A stretch of 64,000 bases of DNA, taken from the NCBI GenBank assembly GCA_036258175.1, contig DATAEE010000314.1, forward strand, positions 1 through 64,000, read 5' to 3'. This document shows, in pieces, positions 23,893 to 33,103 of this stretch (position 1 is the first letter of the stretch; each line of letters begins with the position of its first letter). The DNA comes from DATAEE01 sp036258175 (GTDB lineage: Bacteria > Acidobacteriota > Vicinamibacteria > Vicinamibacterales > 2-12-FULL-66-21). Under the pieces are notes generated by a model. The model saw only the letters and a list, made by a program, of their open reading frames with translations, was not told where the DNA came from and made no database searches. Both the position numbers and the translations under genes were made by a program.

Positions 23893-26850
23893 ATGGTTGA
23901 CCACGCATCGGGCACCGCCGGCCCGCTCGTCGTTCGCGGCGCGCGGACGCACAACCTCAAGAACGTCGACGTGACGCTTCCCGCCGAGCGTCTCATCGTC
24001 ATGACCGGCGTGAGCGGCTCGGGTAAATCGTCGCTCGCTTTCGACACCATCTACGCGGAAGGCCAGCGGCGCTACGTCGAATCGCTGTCGGCGTATGCGC
24101 GCCAGTTTCTCGAACGGATGGAGAAACCGGACGTCGATCGGATCGAGGGCATCTCGCCCGCGATCGCGATTCGTCAGAAGAACAGCGTCCGGAATCCGCG
24201 CTCCACTGTGGGCACGACCACCGAAATCCACGACTATCTGCGGTTGCTCTACGCGCGCATCGGCCGCACCTTCTGCCGCAGCTGCGGGAAGGAGGTCATC
24301 CGCGAAACGGCCGAGGTCGTCGCGCGCCGGCTTGCGGCGCTCCCGGCGGGCACCCGGCTGCTCATCGGCTTCGACATGCCGATCGTGTCGCTGGCGCCAC
24401 GGGCGTCGGCGGCGGATGAACCCGAGCTTGACGAATCAGACGACCTCGTCGAGGCCAATGGCGGCCGTGGCAACGGCGCCGGCGCCGGAGCGGCCGAAGC
24501 CGTTCGCGCGGCGCTCGAGAGCCTGCGCAAGAAAGGGTTCGGCCGCGTGCTGGTTGACGGCCACGCGGTTGCGCTCGAGGAGGTCGACCCCGCGTCCATG
24601 AAGGACCGGACGAGCCTTCAGATCATTGTCGATCGCGTTCGCATCGAGCACGCCGCAGACGGAAAAGAGGCAGGTGGCGAAAACGATGAGCTTCGGACCC
24701 GCCTGACCGACTCCATCGAAACCGCCTACCTCGAGGGCGGGGGAGCGGCGTTCGCCATCCAGGTCGACGATCGACCCGACGCGACCACGATCCACCGGTT
24801 CAGCGAGCGGTTCGAATGCCGCGACTGCGGGATCATCTACGAAGCGCCGCAGCCACGACTGTTCTCGTTCAATAACCCGTTTGGCGCCTGCCCGACGTGT
24901 CATGGCTTCGGCAACGTCATCGAGCTGGACATGGATCTGGTCGTTCCGGATCCAACGCGTTCCATCCAGCAGAACGCGATCGAGCCGTGGAGCAAGCCGC
25001 ACTACCGCGCGCACCTTGTGGAGCTGAAGCGCGCCGCGCGCACGACGGGTGTGCGGACCGACATCCCGTGGGCCGAGCTGACAGCGGATGAGAAGCGCTT
25101 CGTCATGGAAGGCGACGGCGACTACGAAGGCGTCAAAGGCTTCTTCCGCTGGCTCGAGCGGAAGAAATACAAGGTGCACGTTCGCGTCTTCCTGAGTCGA
25201 TACCGCGGCTATCTGACCTGCCCGGAGTGCAACGGCGCGCGCCTGCGCCGCGAAGCGCGCGACGTCCGGGTCGGCACCATAACCATCGATGCACTCTGCG
25301 CGATGACTGTTCGCGACGCCGACCGGTTCTTCGCCGGTCTCGAGCTCTCAGAGAAGGACGCGACCATCGCCGGCAAGGTCCTGCTCGAAATCCGGAAGCG
25401 GCTGACATTCCTGAAGGATGTCGGCCTCGACTACCTGACTCTGGATCGGTTGTCGTCGACGCTTTCGGGAGGCGAGTCACAGCGGATCAGCCTCGCGACC
25501 TCGCTTGGATCGGCGCTCGTCGGAACGTTGTACGTTCTCGACGAGCCATCAATCGGGCTTCATCCTCGCGACAACGAGCGCTTGATCGCCATCCTCCGGC
25601 AGCTTCGCGACCAGGGGAATACCGTTCTCGTCGTCGAGCACGACGCTGACATGATCCGCGTCGCCGACTACATCGTCGATCTGGGGCTTGGCGCCGGCGA
25701 GCAGGGCGGGAAGATCGTTTTTGCCGGGCCTGTAGACGGGCTCCGTCAGGAACCGCGATCGCTTACCGCAAAGTACATGCGCGATGAGCTCGCGATTCCG
25801 GTGCCTGCGTCACGGCGCAAACCGACCGCCCAGAAGCTGCGGCTGCTCGGCGCGTCGGAGCACAACCTGAAGAACATCGACGTCGAGATACCGCTCGGCA
25901 CGCTGACGTGCGTGACGGGGGTGAGCGGCTCAGGCAAGTCCACGCTGGTGCACGACGTGTTGTACGCCGGACTCAAGCGGGTAAAAGGGGAGTGGGATCG
26001 CCGCGTCGGCCTGCACCGGCGACTCGACGGCTCCGAGCTGCTGAGCGATGTCGTCCTCGTGGATCAAGCGCCGATCGGCCGGACGCCGCGATCGAATCCG
26101 GTGACGTATCTGAAGGCGTTCGACCCGATCCGCGAGCTGTTTGCCGCGACGAAGGACGCGCGCTCGAGAGGATTGTCGGCGAGCCACTTCTCGTTCAACG
26201 TCCCCGGCGGCCGGTGCGAGGCGTGCGAAGGCGAGGGTGACGTGCGCGTCGAAATGCAGTTCCTCGCCGACGTGTTCGTACCGTGCGAGCATTGCGACGG
26301 CAAACGGTTCAAGCCGCTGGTTCTGGAGGTGAAGTACCGCGGGCGCTCCGTCGACCAGGTGCTCGACATGACGGTCCGCGAGGCGCTGGCTTTCTTCTCC
26401 AATTCGCCTAAGGTCCTGCGCCGGCTCCAGGTACTCGACGAAATCGGCCTGGGCTATCTTCGCCTGGGGCAGCCCGCGACAACGTTGTCGGGTGGGGAAG
26501 CACAGCGCATCAAGATCGCGGCGCACCTCGCGTCAACGACCGGCGAGCGCATCCTTTATATGCTCGACGAGCCGACCACCGGCCTCCACTTCGACGACAT
26601 CGCCAAGCTCCTCGCGGCTTTCCGCAAGCTGCTCCAGGCAGGCCACAGCCTGCTGGTGATCGAGCACAACCTGGATGTGGTCAAGACGGCCGACTGGGTG
26701 ATCGATCTCGGCCCGGAAGGCGGCGACGAAGGCGGAGAAATCGTCGCCGCCGGCACGCCGGAACAGGTTGCGCAGGTGCCCGCCTCGCATACGGGCCGGT
26801 ACCTGCAGTCGGTGCTCGCGGCCGGCCGGTCGCACGCCTACTCTTCATGA
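23893..26850 (+). CDS. uvrA: UvrABC excinuclease subunit A
   Basis: 985 residues from ATG 23893; the upstream ORF extension is random. Two ABC ATPase halves: Walker A GVSGSGKSS (39-47) and GVSGSGKST, signatures LSGGESQRIS and LSGGEAQRIK, and Walker B VLDEPSIGLHP and MLDEPTTGLHF. Zinc-finger cysteines are present (CRDCG...CPTCH, and CEACEGEG...CEHCDG). A Gly/Ala-rich patch (GGRGNGAGAGAAEAV) sits in the UvrB-binding/insertion region. It loads UvrB onto damaged DNA in nucleotide excision repair. Overlaps the following HEAT gene by four bases. Confidence 0.97.
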   Translation: MVDHASGTAGPLVVRGARTHNLKNVDVTLPAERLIVMTGVSGSGKSSLAFDTIYAEGQRRYVESLSAYARQFLERMEKPDVDRIEGISPAIAIRQKNSVRNPRSTVGTTTEIHDYLRLLYARIGRTFCRSCGKEVIRETAEVVARRLAALPAGTRLLIGFDMPIVSLAPRASAADEPELDESDDLVEANGGRGNGAGAGAAEAVRAALESLRKKGFGRVLVDGHAVALEEVDPASMKDRTSLQIIVDRVRIEHAADGKEAGGENDELRTRLTDSIETAYLEGGGAAFAIQVDDRPDATTIHRFSERFECRDCGIIYEAPQPRLFSFNNPFGACPTCHGFGNVIELDMDLVVPDPTRSIQQNAIEPWSKPHYRAHLVELKRAARTTGVRTDIPWAELTADEKRFVMEGDGDYEGVKGFFRWLERKKYKVHVRVFLSRYRGYLTCPECNGARLRREARDVRVGTITIDALCAMTVRDADRFFAGLELSEKDATIAGKVLLEIRKRLTFLKDVGLDYLTLDRLSSTLSGGESQRISLATSLGSALVGTLYVLDEPSIGLHPRDNERLIAILRQLRDQGNTVLVVEHDADMIRVADYIVDLGLGAGEQGGKIVFAGPVDGLRQEPRSLTAKYMRDELAIPVPASRRKPTAQKLRLLGASEHNLKNIDVEIPLGTLTCVTGVSGSGKSTLVHDVLYAGLKRVKGEWDRRVGLHRRLDGSELLSDVVLVDQAPIGRTPRSNPVTYLKAFDPIRELFAATKDARSRGLSASHFSFNVPGGRCEACEGEGDVRVEMQFLADVFVPCEHCDGKRFKPLVLEVKYRGRSVDQVLDMTVREALAFFSNSPKVLRRLQVLDEIGLGYLRLGQPATTLSGGEAQRIKIAAHLASTTGERILYMLDEPTTGLHFDDIAKLLAAFRKLLQAGHSLLVIEHNLDVVKTADWVIDLGPEGGDEGGEIVAAGTPEQVAQVPASHTGRYLQSVLAAGRSHAYSS

Positions 26851-27890
26851 GTTGCAGACTCCACAGAGTCGGCGGCTTGACGCCAGTCGCTTCAGTCCTG
26901 GGGTTCGTATCGATCCTCGGGCTGGTGGCGCGGGCTCAGACGACTGCAGCGAACTACGACGCCATCACGAACAGCGCCGTCCCTCGTCTGCAGATCGAAT
27001 CCATCGATGCCGTGCTCCGCGGGTATCTTGCAGAGGAGCCATCGGGCGGCGGCAGCCTGGCGGAAAGCGCCTTCTCGTATGGTCCAATCGCCACGGTTTC
27101 TCGACCGGTGCCGCCGGGCCTCGCGGCCGCGCTCGTCGCTGCGAGCCAGGATGACGACGCGCGCGTACGACGCGAAGCGCTCTTCACCCTCGGCACGATC
27201 GGCGCGCCGCTGACGCCCGAGGAGGCTGCGTCGATGGCCGCCCTGCTGAAGCACGACGATCCACACACGCGGGAAGCCGCCGCCGTGGTGGCGGGTCGAC
27301 TGCGGCTGAAGTCGGCAGGGGATGCGCTGATCGAGGCCATCAACGATCGCGACCCGAAGGTCAAAGCCGCGGCGATGCGGGCGATCGGTCAGATCGGCGA
27401 CGTGCGCGCGGTGCAGAGTCTGAACGACCAGCTCAACCACTACAAGCGAGGTGATCTCGCGACCGCCGCGTTCGAAGGGCTCGCCGGGATCGGCCACGGA
27501 TCAAACGTTCCCGCGTTCGAAACGGCGCTCCGCGATCGGGACGACGACGTGCGCCGGCTTGCCGCAGAGGGTATCGGGCGCAGCGGCAATGCTGCCTCCT
27601 CGAGGGCGCTCGAAGCGGCGCTCGCAAAAGAGCGGGACCGGTTTCCGCAGCTCGCGATAGCGTTCGCGCTGAGCCGGCTGGGCCAGCCGTTCCAGCACCG
27701 GCTCGTCGAAGCGCTTCGGGAGCCGCTGACTGCACCACAAGCCTTTGCATACCTCGTGGAGCTGGCGCCCCAATCTCGCAGTACGCTCGAATCCCTTCTC
27801 CGAGATCCGGATGCGCGCCTGCGCGGGGTCGCGCAGCGGGCGCTCGATCGGATCAATGCGGAGCGGGCGGTCCCCACGCCTGTTCGCTGA
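26847..27890 (+). CDS. Secreted HEAT-repeat protein
   Basis: 347 residues. A hydrophobic segment near residues 12-30 (VASVLGFVSILGLVARAQ) may be a signal peptide. Residues about 85-340 are HEAT/PBS-type repeats, e.g. DDDARVRREALFTLGTIG, DDPHTREAAAVVAGRL, DRDPKVKAAAMRAIGQIGDVRAVQ, DRDDDVRRLAAEGIGRSG, a protein-binding scaffold. Start ATG overlaps the uvrA stop, so it is translationally coupled to uvrA and sits upstream of a DNA glycosylase, but with a signal peptide a repair role is unlikely. Confidence 0.75.
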   Translation: MSCRLHRVGGLTPVASVLGFVSILGLVARAQTTAANYDAITNSAVPRLQIESIDAVLRGYLAEEPSGGGSLAESAFSYGPIATVSRPVPPGLAAALVAASQDDDARVRREALFTLGTIGAPLTPEEAASMAALLKHDDPHTREAAAVVAGRLRLKSAGDALIEAINDRDPKVKAAAMRAIGQIGDVRAVQSLNDQLNHYKRGDLATAAFEGLAGIGHGSNVPAFETALRDRDDDVRRLAAEGIGRSGNAASSRALEAALAKERDRFPQLAIAFALSRLGQPFQHRLVEALREPLTAPQAFAYLVELAPQSRSTLESLLRDPDARLRGVAQRALDRINAERAVPTPVR

Positions 27891-27897
27891 ATATCCG

Positions 27898-28509
27898 ATG
27901 CCGGTTCTGTCCCGGTCGTTTTTCGATCGGCCGACGCTGCAGGTCGCGCAGGATCTCATCGGCATGGTGCTCGTCCACGAAACCCGCTCTGGCCGGGCTT
28001 CGGGCGCCATCGTCGAGGCGGAGGCGTACATCGGCGAGGCGGATCCTGCGTGCCATGCGGCGCCGGGGCCGACGCGCAGGAACGAGCCCCTCTACGGTCC
28101 GCCCGGCATCGCGTACGTCTATCTGAACTACGGACTCCACTACCTGGTGAACGCCGTGACGGAAGCCTCCGGTTCGCCCGCGGCGGTGCTGATCCGGGCA
28201 CTCGAGCCGCTGGAGGGCGTCGAACTGATGCGCCGGCGCCGCGCGCGCGGCACGGCGCGGCGCGCGTCAGAGTTCGACACCGCGGAACTGTGTCGGGGGC
28301 CCGGCAATCTTACGCGCGCGCTCGGCATCACATTCCGGCAGAATCGATGGGATTTGACCGGCGGACCACTGCGGATAGAGGATCGCGGTCTCACTCGCGG
28401 CCGGCGCCTTGGATGGACGCGGCGGATCGGCATCAGCGTCGGCGTCGAACAGGAATGGCGGGTGGTTGATCTCTCCAGCGCAGCGGTGACATATGCGCGC
28501 CTGTCATGA
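27898..28509 (+). CDS. DNA-3-methyladenine (alkyladenine) glycosylase
   Basis: 203 residues starting MPVLSRSFFDRPTLQVAQDLIG. Conserved AAG family stretches: IVEAEAYIGEADPACHA, the catalytic-site Glu-Tyr region, GPPGIAYVYLNYGLHYLVNAV, PAAVLIRALEPLEG and GPGNLTRALGI. It removes alkylated bases such as 3-methyladenine from DNA, starting base excision repair. ATG 27898 chosen; the longer ORF upstream lies inside the HEAT gene. Overlaps the next gene (ATGA). It follows uvrA-HEAT on the same strand, making a repair-flavoured operon. Confidence 0.93.
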   Translation: MPVLSRSFFDRPTLQVAQDLIGMVLVHETRSGRASGAIVEAEAYIGEADPACHAAPGPTRRNEPLYGPPGIAYVYLNYGLHYLVNAVTEASGSPAAVLIRALEPLEGVELMRRRRARGTARRASEFDTAELCRGPGNLTRALGITFRQNRWDLTGGPLRIEDRGLTRGRRLGWTRRIGISVGVEQEWRVVDLSSAAVTYARLS

Positions 28510-29597
28510 GCCCTGAGCTTCACGACCGACCCTCGAACATGTCGCGGCGGCGCGTCTGGATGTTCGTGATCCTGGCAGCCGTCAGCATCGCGCTCGGCGC
28601 GCTCTACGCCACGCTTGCAAAGCGTCGCGTACCCTCCGGCGCTTCTGGCGCGCCCGCCGCATCCACGTCAGCGCTGGCTCCGCCGCCGGCCGACCTTCAG
28701 CAGCGGCCGCACGTCGTTTTCCTGAGCGCGGCGCCGGCAACGTGGGGACGCGTACTCGTCGCGGATCCCGGGGTGCCCGCAGCGCCGCGGTACGTAACGG
28801 ATCTCGTCTGCGACCGCGTGCACGTCGCCGCGGGCCACGGTGTGTGCTTGACGGTCGACGACGCCATCCTCGGCCGGTACAGAGTTGATCTCTTCGACGG
28901 CTCGTTCCGGCGGGTGCGGAGTCTGCCCCTGCCCGGCTACCCGAGCCGCGCGCGCGTTTCGCCGGACGGCCGGTACGGCGCCTTCACGGTCTTCGTCTCC
29001 GGGCACTCGTATGCGGTCACCGGTTTCTCGACACGCACCGAGATCCTCGACCTGGCGGCCGGGGAGTCGTTCGGTGACCTCGAGACGTTCCGGATCAGCC
29101 GCGGCGGCGAGCGATTGGCCGCTCCCGATTTCAACTTCTGGGGAGTAACGTTTGTCGGCGAGTCGCCGCGGTTCTACGCGACGCTCGCGACCGGCGGGCG
29201 AACGTACTTGATCGAAGGGGACGTGACCACGCGGAGCGCCGTGGCGCTGCGCGAGAATGCCGAATGTCCGTCGGTCTCTCCGGATGGCACCCGCGTGGTG
29301 TTCAAGCGACGACTGGCGACGTTCGCCAATCTCCGCTGGCAGCTCACGGTGCTCGATCTGCGGACGCAGCAGGAAACGCCGCTCGCGGCGGAATCATCGA
29401 GCGTAGACGACCAGGCAGAATGGCTGGACGCGGAGCAGATCGTGTACGGCATCCCGGATCGATCGGGCCGTGCCGCAGACTCGCCGGACCTCTGGGTCGT
29501 CAGGGCAGATGGCACCGGCGCGCCGCAGCTTTTTCTGCCGGACGCGGCGTCGCCAGCCGTGGTACGAGGCGTTAGCCTCGTCTCCGGACGACGCTGA
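28506..29597 (+). CDS. Membrane-anchored beta-propeller protein (TolB/WD40-like)
   Basis: 363 residues. One N-terminal membrane helix (VWMFVILAAVSIALGALYA) and a short Ala/Pro spacer precede propeller-like repeats: RARVSPDGRYGAFTVF, CPSVSPDGTRVVFKRRL, QAEWLDAEQIVYGIPDRSG, DLWVVRADGTGAPQLF. The SPDG repeats are typical of TolB/WD40-like extracellular propellers. The last dozen residues (VVRGVSLVSGRR) come from a palindromic repeat that runs across the stop, so the native end may be earlier. Periplasmic, function unknown. Confidence 0.7.
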   Translation: MSPELHDRPSNMSRRRVWMFVILAAVSIALGALYATLAKRRVPSGASGAPAASTSALAPPPADLQQRPHVVFLSAAPATWGRVLVADPGVPAAPRYVTDLVCDRVHVAAGHGVCLTVDDAILGRYRVDLFDGSFRRVRSLPLPGYPSRARVSPDGRYGAFTVFVSGHSYAVTGFSTRTEILDLAAGESFGDLETFRISRGGERLAAPDFNFWGVTFVGESPRFYATLATGGRTYLIEGDVTTRSAVALRENAECPSVSPDGTRVVFKRRLATFANLRWQLTVLDLRTQQETPLAAESSSVDDQAEWLDAEQIVYGIPDRSGRAADSPDLWVVRADGTGAPQLFLPDAASPAVVRGVSLVSGRR

Positions 29598-29632
29598 AGC
29601 GTGGCCCGACGACGCTGAAGCGTCGTACCACG
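29559..29632. repeat. Composite palindromic repeat at a gene 3' end
   Basis: First palindrome ACGAGGC-GTTA-GCCTCGT (29564-29581). Then ACGCT-GA-AGCGT (29591-29602) and ACGACGCT-GA-AGCGTCGT (29609-29626). The outer ends GTGGTACGA (29559-29567) and TCGTACCAC (29623-29631) pair as well. The propeller gene stop lies in the middle (29595-29597) and the leftward degP stop is 13 bases beyond. The first palindrome matches the one at 33901-33930 in layout and GTTA loop, so they belong to one family. Confidence 0.75.
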
Positions 29633-29644
29633 TGGTCGTACTAC

Positions 29645-30817
29645 TTACAGCGCGCGCCGGCGCCGGAACGGCGACTCGCGCTGCACGACGCGGACCCTGA
29701 TGTCGCGCCGCGTCCCCTCCTGGATGACGCCGAGCGTGATCGTGCTCCCGATCTCAGCGTCGGCGAGCAGCCGCAACAGATGTGATGCGTCGTGGACCGG
29801 CTGTCCGTTGAACGACACGATCACGTCGTCGGGTCGCAGACCGGCCTCGAGCGCGGTACCGCGGACCATGTTCACGACGATCGCGCCGCGCGTCGTGTCG
29901 ACCCCGAGCTCGCGTGCGAGAGCACTCGTGAGCGTCGCGACCTCGGTGATCCCCACCCAGCCGCGTCGGACTTCGCCGTACTGCCGCAACTGGTCCATGA
30001 TCCGGCGCGCGACGTTGCTCGGAACGGCGAATCCGATGCCCTGATAGCCGCCAGACTGGCTGAAGATCGCGGTGTTGATGCCGACGAGCTCGCCGCGGCC
30101 GTTGATGAGCGCGCCCCCCGAATTCCCAGGGTTGATGGCCGCGTCGGTCTGAATGAAGTCTTCGTACCCGGCGACGCGCCCTTCGAGACTGCGGCCGACG
30201 GCGCTGACGATCCCGAGCGTCACAGTCTGACTCAGTTGGTACGGGTTCCCAATCGCGAGGACCCACTCCGCAATCTTCAGTTTCGAGGAATCGCCCCAGG
30301 GAATCGCCGGCAGATTCACGCCCTCGATCTTCAGCACCGCGATATCGGTCATCGGATCGACGCCGACGATCGTGGCGGGGAGCTCGCGCTTGTCGCCAAG
30401 GACGACCGTAACGTCCGCGTTCGGGCTGCCGACAACGTGCGTGTTCGTCATCACGTAGCCGTCGGCGGAGACGATGACGCCCGATCCGAGGCTCTGCGAG
30501 CGACGCTGCCGTCCAAAGATGTCGTCGTCGCCGAAGAAATAGCGGAAGATCGGATCGTCGATCGGCGCGCGCTGCCGCGGCTGGAGCGACGAGATGTTCG
30601 TGACGCCGTTGATCGTTCGCTCCGCGACCGGTGAAAAATCGGGACCTGTGGTGCCCCGGGGCTGGGCCGCTGTCGACGCGGAGGCGGGTGCGGCTGCGTC
30701 GTTCTGAGGCGCCGGCGCGGCGGTCGCGTTCTCGTCGAGGCGCATCCGTCCCGACACGACGAGCGCCGCCGCAGCCCCGCACGCAACGAGCAGGATTGCC
30801 AGGGTCAGTTTTCGCAC
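29645..30817 (-). CDS. DegP/HtrA-like periplasmic serine protease
   Basis: 390 residues. N-terminal signal/membrane segment (MRKLTLAILLVACGAAAALVV) and an Ala/Pro spacer precede the S1C protease domain with His127 (TNTHVVG), Asp158 (DPMTDIAV) and Ser233 (NPGNSGG), followed by one PDZ domain at about 285-380 (IVVNMVRGTALEAGLRPDDVIVSF). It would degrade or refold misfolded envelope proteins. ATG 30817. Downstream of an Hsp20 gene on the same strand by nine bases, so probably co-transcribed as an envelope/protein quality unit. Confidence 0.93.
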   Translation of the reverse strand: MRKLTLAILLVACGAAAALVVSGRMRLDENATAAPAPQNDAAAPASASTAAQPRGTTGPDFSPVAERTINGVTNISSLQPRQRAPIDDPIFRYFFGDDDIFGRQRRSQSLGSGVIVSADGYVMTNTHVVGSPNADVTVVLGDKRELPATIVGVDPMTDIAVLKIEGVNLPAIPWGDSSKLKIAEWVLAIGNPYQLSQTVTLGIVSAVGRSLEGRVAGYEDFIQTDAAINPGNSGGALINGRGELVGINTAIFSQSGGYQGIGFAVPSNVARRIMDQLRQYGEVRRGWVGITEVATLTSALARELGVDTTRGAIVVNMVRGTALEAGLRPDDVIVSFNGQPVHDASHLLRLLADAEIGSTITLGVIQEGTRRDIRVRVVQRESPFRRRRAL

Positions 30818-30826
30818 CTGAAACCT

Positions 30827-31222
30827 CTATCGAACGGCGATCCGCTGCGACGCCGCCTTCGGAATGGTGATGGTCAGGACGCCATCACAGAACTCGGCGG
30901 AGATCTGCTCGACGTCGATCGGATCGGCAAACATGAACCGGCGCTCGAAGGCGCCCTGGCCGCGTTCGATCTGCAGATACGCGTGTGGCGGGACGCCCGG
31001 CTCCAACCGTCGCCCGCGAAGCAACAAACCCTCGTCGCGCGCGTCGATCTCGATGTCTCGCCGATCCATGCCCGGAAGCTCGGCGGTGACGATGTAGCGA
31101 TCCGCGGTTTCGTAGACGTCGACCGGCGGCAGCCATCCGGAGCCGTGACCCTCGGTCAGCCGATCGAGCCGGTCGAGAGGATCGGACAGCGAGAGAAGGT
31201 CGCGGAGCGGATCGCGCGCCAC
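30827..31222 (-). CDS. Hsp20/alpha-crystallin small heat-shock protein
   Basis: 131 residues. The alpha-crystallin domain (about 36-125) shows VDVYETADRYIVTAELPGMDRRDIEIDA and, near its end, RFMFADPIDVEQISAEFCDGVLTITIPKA, where the usual A-x-x-x-n-G-v-L motif is AEFCDGVL. It is an ATP-independent holdase. It starts at 31222, divergent from EF-P with 54 bases between; the same strand as the protease at 29645. Confidence 0.94.
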   Translation of the reverse strand: MARDPLRDLLSLSDPLDRLDRLTEGHGSGWLPPVDVYETADRYIVTAELPGMDRRDIEIDARDEGLLLRGRRLEPGVPPHAYLQIERGQGAFERRFMFADPIDVEQISAEFCDGVLTITIPKAASQRIAVR

Positions 31223-31276
31223 GTTTCGAATCGTAGCACGGATGTGTTAGCATCAAGGGTTCCAAGGACGACAAAA

Positions 31277-31840
31277 ATGAGCTCAGTTCAGGCCACGCGA
31301 CTCCGGAAAGGGATGCTCATCAAAATCGGCGAGGATCTCTTCCGCATCCTCGAGCTGCACCACATGACGCCCGGCAACAAGCGCGGGTTCGTCCAGGCGC
31401 GGATGCGAAACATCCGGACGACCACGCTGACCGACACCAAGTTCCGCGCGGAAGAGGACGTGGAGCGCGCGACGCTCGACGAGCGCGAGATGCAGTACCT
31501 CTACAACGACGGGGACTCGTTTCACTTCATGGACACCGGGACCTACGAACAGCTTCACATCCCGGCCGAGGCGCTCGGCGACACGGTCGGCTACCTCATC
31601 CCGGAGATGACGATCCACGTCGAATTCTACGGTCACGAAGCGGTCGGCATCGAACTGCCGCAGACCGTCGACCTCAAGGTCCTCGAGACGACTCCCGCGA
31701 TCAAGGGCGCGACCGCCAGCGCTCAGCTGAAGCCGGCCAAACTCGAGACCGGCCTCGTCGTGCAGGTGCCGCCCTTCGTGAACGAGGGAGACGTGATCCG
31801 GGTCAACACCGAGAGCGGCGAATATCAGTCGCGCGTGTAA
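31277..31840 (+). CDS. efp: Translation elongation factor P
   Basis: 187 residues, standard length. KOW-like N-domain (about 4-62), then the OB domains to SGEYQSRV. It stimulates peptide bond formation at proline stretches. The loop tip that carries the modified residue reads TPGNKRGF: Asn34 then Lys35, so the usual lysine or arginine at this tip is replaced or shifted by one. I start at ATG 31277 (MSSVQATRLRKGM), because the longer frame from 30983 is Hsp20 antisense. The gene diverges from hsp20 and precedes tdk. Confidence 0.9.
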   Translation: MSSVQATRLRKGMLIKIGEDLFRILELHHMTPGNKRGFVQARMRNIRTTTLTDTKFRAEEDVERATLDEREMQYLYNDGDSFHFMDTGTYEQLHIPAEALGDTVGYLIPEMTIHVEFYGHEAVGIELPQTVDLKVLETTPAIKGATASAQLKPAKLETGLVVQVPPFVNEGDVIRVNTESGEYQSRV

Positions 31841-31842
31841 CG

Positions 31843-32460
31843 ATGGCCAGACCACTCGAAAACCCGATGGCGTCAACCGATCACCCGGTCGTGCAGCACC
31901 CGACGGGCAAGGCTACCGGCTGGATCGAGGTCATCACCGGCAGCATGTTCAGCGGCAAGAGCGAGGAGCTGATCCGTCGCCTGCGCCGCGCGCAGATTGC
32001 CCGGCAAAAGGTGCAGATTTTCAAGCCGGCCATCGACGATCGCTACGGCGACGACCACATCACGTCGCACAGCGAAATGAAGATTGCGTCGGAGAGCCTG
32101 CAGAAATCTGCTGAACTCCTGACGCGCGTGCGGCCGGAGACAGAAGTCGTCGGGATCGACGAGGGGCAGTTCTTCGATCAGGAGCTGCCCGCGGTGTGCT
32201 CGACACTCGCCGATCAGGGCAAGCGCGTGATCGTCGCCGGCCTCGACCAGGACTATCTCGGCAAGCCGTTCGAGCCGATGCCGCAGCTCCTGGCGATCGC
32301 GGAGTACATCACGAAGACCCTCGCCATCTGCGTCGTCTGCGGCGCGCCCGCCAATCACACGCAGCGGCTCGTCGCGAGCCGGGAGCGCGTGCTCGTCGGC
32401 GCGCAGGGCGCGTACGAAGCGCGCTGCCGGCGATGTTTCGATCCGCGATTGGGACAGTAA
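31843..32460 (+). CDS. tdk: Thymidine kinase
   Basis: 205 residues. P-loop GSMFSGKS (33-40), catalytic Glu108 in DEGQFF, and zinc ligands Cys163/Cys166 (CVVC) and Cys195/Cys198 (CRRC). This is the standard bacterial TK1-like enzyme that phosphorylates thymidine for salvage. The first 18 residues precede the domain and an internal start (MASTDH at residue 9) is possible. It starts two bases after the efp stop and is followed by a small membrane gene. Confidence 0.93.
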   Translation: MARPLENPMASTDHPVVQHPTGKATGWIEVITGSMFSGKSEELIRRLRRAQIARQKVQIFKPAIDDRYGDDHITSHSEMKIASESLQKSAELLTRVRPETEVVGIDEGQFFDQELPAVCSTLADQGKRVIVAGLDQDYLGKPFEPMPQLLAIAEYITKTLAICVVCGAPANHTQRLVASRERVLVGAQGAYEARCRRCFDPRLGQ

Positions 32461-32469
32461 AATGACCGC

Positions 32470-33045
32470 GTGGATGCCCCGCTCTCGCGCCTGCTCATGC
32501 TCATCGGCGCGGGGTTTCTCGTGGCGAATCTGCGGCTGCTCGGACAGTTCCTCCTCTACCTGCGCCGGCGCTCGACCGCCGTCCTGACATGGCCGACCGG
32601 GCGCCCGGCGAATGCATGGGTGTTCGTCGTGCTCGGCGCGGCCCTCGGCCTGGTCATCATCGTCAAGCTGGTCATCCTGCGCGCGGCGGTCTTCGATCGC
32701 GCGGGCCTGCTGTCCGTGTTCGGCGAGAGCATGATGCTCGTGTACTTCGGCTACGCAGCACCCATGAGCTGGCGGATCGGACGGGGCTTCTACGAGGATG
32801 GCATCTGGGCCGACACCGGCTTCGTGCGCTACACCGACATCGGCGGGTTGAGCTGGCGGGAAGAGGATCAGATCACGCTGGTGCTCATTTCACGCGCCAG
32901 GCAGCTCGCGCGCCGGTTGACGGTGCCGCAAACGCTTTACGGCGCCGCCCGTCGTCTGCTTCGCGATCGGATCGCGGCGCACGACATTCACTTCGCGGGC
33001 GAAAAGCTGGACCTGGGCGGGTACGACGAGAGGGAGGATGTCTGA
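32470..33045 (+). CDS. Membrane protein with a DUF5673-like C-terminal domain
   Basis: 191 residues from GTG 32470. Helices at about 7-28, 47-69 and 76-95, then a soluble tail GFYEDGIWADTGFVRYTDIGGLSWREEDQITLVLIS. That YtdIgglsW core resembles the DUF5673 pattern; function unknown. ATG codons upstream are out of frame, so the GTG start (residue context MDAPLSRL) is accepted with reservation. It follows tdk by nine bases and converges with a small membrane gene. Confidence 0.6.
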   Translation: MDAPLSRLLMLIGAGFLVANLRLLGQFLLYLRRRSTAVLTWPTGRPANAWVFVVLGAALGLVIIVKLVILRAAVFDRAGLLSVFGESMMLVYFGYAAPMSWRIGRGFYEDGIWADTGFVRYTDIGGLSWREEDQITLVLISRARQLARRLTVPQTLYGAARRLLRDRIAAHDIHFAGEKLDLGGYDEREDV

Positions 33046-33054
33046 TGCCTGGCC

Positions 33055-33103
33055 CTTGTGGAGTGCTGATTGTGGATGCTGAATGGACGTCTACGGCATC
33101 CAC
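33055..33103. terminator. Hairpin and TGATTGTGGAT repeat between convergent genes
   Basis: GTGGATGC (33072-33079) and GCATCCAC (33096-33103) pair as an 8-bp stem with a 16-base loop. The left part GTGCTGATTGTGGATGCTGA belongs to a short repeat type also at 38961-38991 and 47647-47705. It lies at the convergent ends of the DUF5673-like gene and the 66-residue gene, so a bidirectional terminator is plausible. Confidence 0.5.
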
